Assembly (NCBI GenBank): GCA_034401795.1
Contig: CM067366.1
Span: forward strand, 67,230,014 to 67,294,013
From: Chaetoderma sp. LZ-2023a
Lineage: Eukaryota; Mollusca; Caudofoveata; Chaetodermatida; Chaetodermatidae
Length of the DNA: 64,000 nt
Reading direction: 5' to 3'
Part shown: piece by piece, positions 60,869-64,000 of the stretch
Position numbering within the stretch: position 1 is the first letter of the stretch
Layout: each line of letters opens with the position of its first letter
Program-made: the position numbers and the translations under genes
The notes under the pieces: generated by a model
What the model was told of the DNA's origin: nothing
What the model saw: the letters and a program-made list of their open reading frames with translations, nothing else
The model's database searches: none

Positions 60869-61486
60869 CTAGGGGAAGTGTTGCTGTGTTTGTGGGACGG
60901 GTAAAACAGAGTCGATATCCAGGTCATCTGTCAAAACAGCATCTAGATCATTATGCAGAATTGATGAGGATGGATCAATACCATATGGAATGGTTTCATC
61001 CGAATCCTCTTCAAAAATGGAAGCATGGTTATCATCAGATAACCTAAGGCCATTATCGGGGGATAATAAGTCATCATCATCGTCATGATCTTCAGAGCTT
61101 ATAGCACGTCTCATTCGCAATATCCAGAGAGGTAAATCACGATCTCTGCACAGCTTTAATCTATCATGGTGAACAACTAGTTCCCGGCGTTGGTTTTTGA
61201 TACCAAACAGTGCTTCTGACAACTGTTTATAAATAATAAATGGACCAGTCCAAGGAGGTTGTAGTTTACTGGACTGGCCTATTTTAGTTGCAGAATTAGC
61301 AAGATAAACTACATCACCAACATGATAGGCACGCTCATGCAAACGTAGATCATACTCTTTTTTCTGGCGCTTCTGGGCCATTTTAAGGTTATCCCATGCT
61401 ATCTCATGAGTTTCATGCAACGTTTGCTGTAACTGTTGGATGAAATCCCTGGCATCTGAAGGGGCATTCTCTGTAGTCGCATACAC
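60869..61486 (-). pseudogene. Gypsy integrase C-terminal domain and tail
   Basis: Minus frame: DLRLHERAYHVGDVVYL, WTGPFIIYKQLSEALFGI, VVHHDRLKLC, then an acidic tail (DDDDDLLSPDN). The GDxVYL...WxGPF pattern is the Gypsy integrase C-terminal (SH3-like) module that binds DNA. It continues the integrase frame ending at 61493 with a break of a few bases in between. Confidence 0.85.
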
Positions 61487-61492
61487 AGGGCA

Positions 61493-62418
61493 TCACCACA
61501 TTATGTCAATAGGCTGTAGTACTTCTCGACCAAGCATCATCATGTTGGGAGTATACCCCGTCTGTCGGCTTATAGTAGATCGTATAGCTCCAGAAATGAA
61601 AGGAATACACTTGTCCCAATCTTCCTGTCTGTCATGCTCTTGCAGGTAACACTGTATACACTGCAAGACAGTACGGTTTATACGTTCAATCTGTCCATTC
61701 GAACATGGTCTATAAGCTGTGGTGCGTGTTTTTGAAATCTCCAGTAGATGGCACATTTCCTTAAATATGTTGCTCTCAAAGTTACGACCCTGGTCGGTGT
61801 GTAAGAAATATGAACAGCCAAATGTGGTGACAAAACGCTCCACATACGTTTTGGCTACCAGTTCTGCCCCTTGTTCAGGGAGTGCATAGCACTCAACCCA
61901 TTTAGTGAACTGATCTATGATCATCAACACATATCTATTTCCCAGTGCAGATGTGATAAAGGGGCCCAAAATGTCCATATGTACCCGTTCCAAGGGAAAA
62001 CCAGCATGGAACTCGTCCAGAGCAGCTCTAGGTCGGATGGAAGCTTTTTTGCTACAGCTACAAATCCGACAGGATTTCAAATATGCCACCACATCACGAG
62101 AGTATCCGTGCCAGATATATTTAGCCTTCACTCTCTCTCTCTCTCTAATGTCTTCTGCTCACCCATGTGACTGGCAAGCTTGGAATCATGACAATTCTCC
62201 AAAACCAGCTTCTGGAGAGACTTTGGGACTACCAGCAGATTCCGTGTGGTATTTGCTTCTACCCAGAGATAGTGCAAAATGCTATCGACAAAAATCAATT
62301 GATCACAACGAGCCCACCAAAACTTGACAGCTGGACTAGCTAAATATAGCTCTGCGTCAGAAGGTGTGTGTGACTGCTCAATCCATGATACAACTGTCTC
62401 CAGATCATGATCCTCCAA
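61493..62418 (-). pseudogene. Gypsy integrase: zinc finger and DDE core, one frameshift
   Basis: From 62418: a HHCC-type zinc module, with its His pair in VLENCHDSKLASHMGE and Cys pair in SCRICSCSK (about 62060), interrupted by a frameshift in a (GA)n run at 62132-62152. Then the DDE core: VHMDILGPF (first Asp), HTDQGRNFES (second Asp) and RPCSNGQIERINR (Glu), with a GYTPNMMMLGREV end. All three catalytic residues are kept. The shift is at a simple repeat and could have arisen late, so the element may have been active recently. Confidence 0.9.
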
Positions 62419-62693
62419 CTGACGCTCCCTTAGATCTTCCGAAGAGAATGCATCTAACCAGTTTGACCTTCCAATAACCTGGTCTGTTTGGGAGACACCA
62501 TTCAGCAGTCCATCTGGATCATCGCTGTCTGTGTCGCTGTCTGATAGGTCATTATTACTCAGTTGAAGGGCCCTTATTGGCCAGCTTTATAACAGTGGCA
62601 AGGTGAAGAATCACTTGGAACTCGTGATAGACCATCAGCATTAGAGTGCTGTTTACCGAGCCTGTACTGCATCGTCATATTATATTGGGACAG

Positions 62694-63254
62694 TTATTCT
62701 AGCCACCTAGCTAGTTGTCCTTTGATGTGCTTGAAACTGAGCAGCCATGTGAGACTGTGATGGTCAGTCCGCACAATAAATGACCGTCCTAGCAAGTACA
62801 TACGGTACTGCCTAGTAAATGCTACCACGGCTAGCAACTCTTTGCGTGTAACACAATATTTACGCTGAGCCGGTGTCAATGTTCGGCTCGCAAAACCAAT
62901 AAGCACCTCTTTCCCATTCTGAATTTGGGATAACTCTGCACCAATAGCAGCCTCTGAAGCATCGGTATCCAGTATGACGGTACCATCCGGTGTCGGGTAA
63001 CCTAACACTGCAGGGTTGGCCATAGCATCCTGAAGTATTTCGAAAGCTACCTGATGCTCCAGAGTCCAGTCATACTCTACTTTGGAACTGGTAAGTGCAG
63101 AGAGAGGAGCAGAAATACCAGCAAAACCCTGTATGTGCTCTCGGTGGTAATTCATGAACCCTAGGAAAGATTCCAGCTCTTTCCTGGTCTTAGGAACAGG
63201 CCAATTAGCGATGCTTTCCTGTATTGTTTGGCTTAACAGCGATTCCCTTATCAC
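62694..63254 (-). pseudogene. Gypsy RNase H
   Basis: RNase H of the pol polyprotein, degrading RNA in RNA/DNA hybrids. Starts with WPVPKTRKELESFLGFMNYH (the RT-to-RNase H connection), YDWTLEHQVAFEILQ, VILDTDASEAAIGAEL (catalytic Asp), KELLAVV (catalytic Glu region) and VRTDHHSLTWLL. It is joined to RT by a one-base shift at about 63220 and ends at a TAA (62694-62696) beyond which the frame still reads family sequence (QYRLGKQHSNADGLSR), so the stop is a point break. Confidence 0.9.
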
Positions 63255-63963
63255 TCACCAACTTACCTAAGAAACAGAGTTCTGTATGGAATAAATTACA
63301 CTTCTTAGGTTTTAATTTAAGGTTGTGCAACAGGAATCGGGAAAGGACAGCTTTCAAGTTGGTCATATGACTGTCAAAGTCAGTCCCTGTCACTACCACG
63401 TCATCTAAATACGCAAGACACTCGCACCAGTTAAGACCTTGCAACACCAGCTGAACAACCCTCTGAAAGGTATCCGGGCTGTTGCACGTACCAAATGGCA
63501 TCCGGACAAATTCAAAGAGCCCATATCTTGTGATAAATGCGAGCTTGTGGCGGTCTGCTGGGTCAACCTCGACCTGCCAATACCTGGCTGCCATATCAAG
63601 TGTGCTGATGAACTTAGCACCACCATGTGCATCCAGACATGTCTCAATGTTTGGTAGGGGGTAATGGTCTTTGCGAGTTAGACTGTTCAGAGCTCGAAAA
63701 TCGACGCAGTACCGCACGGTACCGTCTTTCTTCCGAACTAATACCGGGGCTGACGACCACTCAGATTTTGACGGAACTATGATACCTTTCTCTAACATTT
63801 CCGCAAGGTGTTTCTCTTCCTCATTCTCAAAACCAAGAGGAGTTCGTCTAAGTTTAGAACCAACAGGTTGTGCATTACCTGTGTCAACCTTATGTCTTAT
63901 CCCCTTGAACAAACCCAAATCAAGATCGTATTTTGCAAATGCATCCTGATACTCGATTAACAT
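63205..63963 (-). pseudogene. Gypsy reverse transcriptase
   Basis: 252 open codons. Motifs in order: GIIVPSKSEWSSAPVLVRKK, DGTVRYCVDFRALNSLTRKD, STLDMAARYWQVEV (catalytic Asp), RMPFGTCNSPDTFQR, LAYLDDVVVTG (YxDD), KLKPKKCNLF and LCFLGKLVS. All catalytic residues are present. The coding frame continues upstream past the window edge. A one-base shift near its end separates it from the RNase H frame. Confidence 0.93.
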
Positions 63964-64000
63964 GGATTTAACTTGTGAAGACTGTGTCTCCGAGAAACCA

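Larger units (their letters stand above)
60501..64000 (-). mobile_element. Second Gypsy element, minus strand, continues past the right edge
   Basis: Runs from RT (at the window's right edge) through RNase H, integrase and a C-terminal frame to a 3' region near 60500-60880. The pol order and spacing are of Ty3/Gypsy type. It is better preserved than the 43-46 kb copy: only about four breaks are visible. Gag and protease lie outside the window. Confidence 0.9.

Overview
This window reads as nuclear DNA of an animal, most likely an aquatic invertebrate; I cannot name the species. The evidence is spliced coding exons of a DEG/ENaC sodium-channel gene, animal-type retroelements (CR1/L2-like and other non-LTR elements, Gypsy LTR elements, a tRNA-derived SINE), a Tc1 transposon, many non-autonomous DNA elements (MITEs) and dense micro- and minisatellites. 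There are no operons, rRNA genes or CRISPR arrays. Apart from the channel gene, nearly everything recognisable is mobile or repetitive DNA.

Layout. 1-5.9 kb: microsatellites, a CREB-site-bearing MITE, a chimeric LINE insertion (2.29-3.16 kb, with a 13-bp target duplication) and a nearly open, 5'-truncated CR1/L2-like LINE on the minus strand (3.38-5.63 kb). 5.97-27.35 kb: the last three exons of a DEG/ENaC channel on the plus strand (5968-6793, 26157-26248, 27224-27345). Their splice sites and reading phases agree. The 19.4-kb intron between the first two exons holds MITEs of at least five families, SINEs, two inverted copies of a satellite-like array (about 9-13 kb and 20.6-22.2 kb) and a decayed LINE ending about 110 bp before the penultimate exon. 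27.8-30.1 kb: two 45-bp-period minisatellites, one interrupted by a TTAA-flanked palindromic MITE, then a (TA)n(GT)n tract.

31.9-47.1 kb: two head-to-head copies of one LTR-type element. The left copy (minus strand) has only the 5' part, with an internal tandem duplication. The right copy (plus strand) runs from promoter-like sequence into a degenerate Gypsy protease-RT-RNaseH-integrase. 48.4-54.1 kb: two more copies of the decayed LINE family (here called LINE X), a complete MITE, and an intact Tc1-type transposon (51000-52656) with an open 341-codon transposase, perfect 24-bp terminal repeats and TA target duplications. 57-60 kb: a LINE fragment and a pseudogene combining a PIN/FEN-like nuclease domain with a cysteine-rich tail. 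60.5-64 kb: the 3' half of a second, better preserved Gypsy element on the minus strand, continuing past the right edge.

Functionally, only the channel gene looks like a host gene under constraint, and only the Tc1 element looks potentially mobile. The rest is a layered record of insertions. Several can be read unusually well because an empty paralogous target site lies in the same window. Boundaries of most repeats were found by eye from internal alignments and are approximate unless stated as exact.
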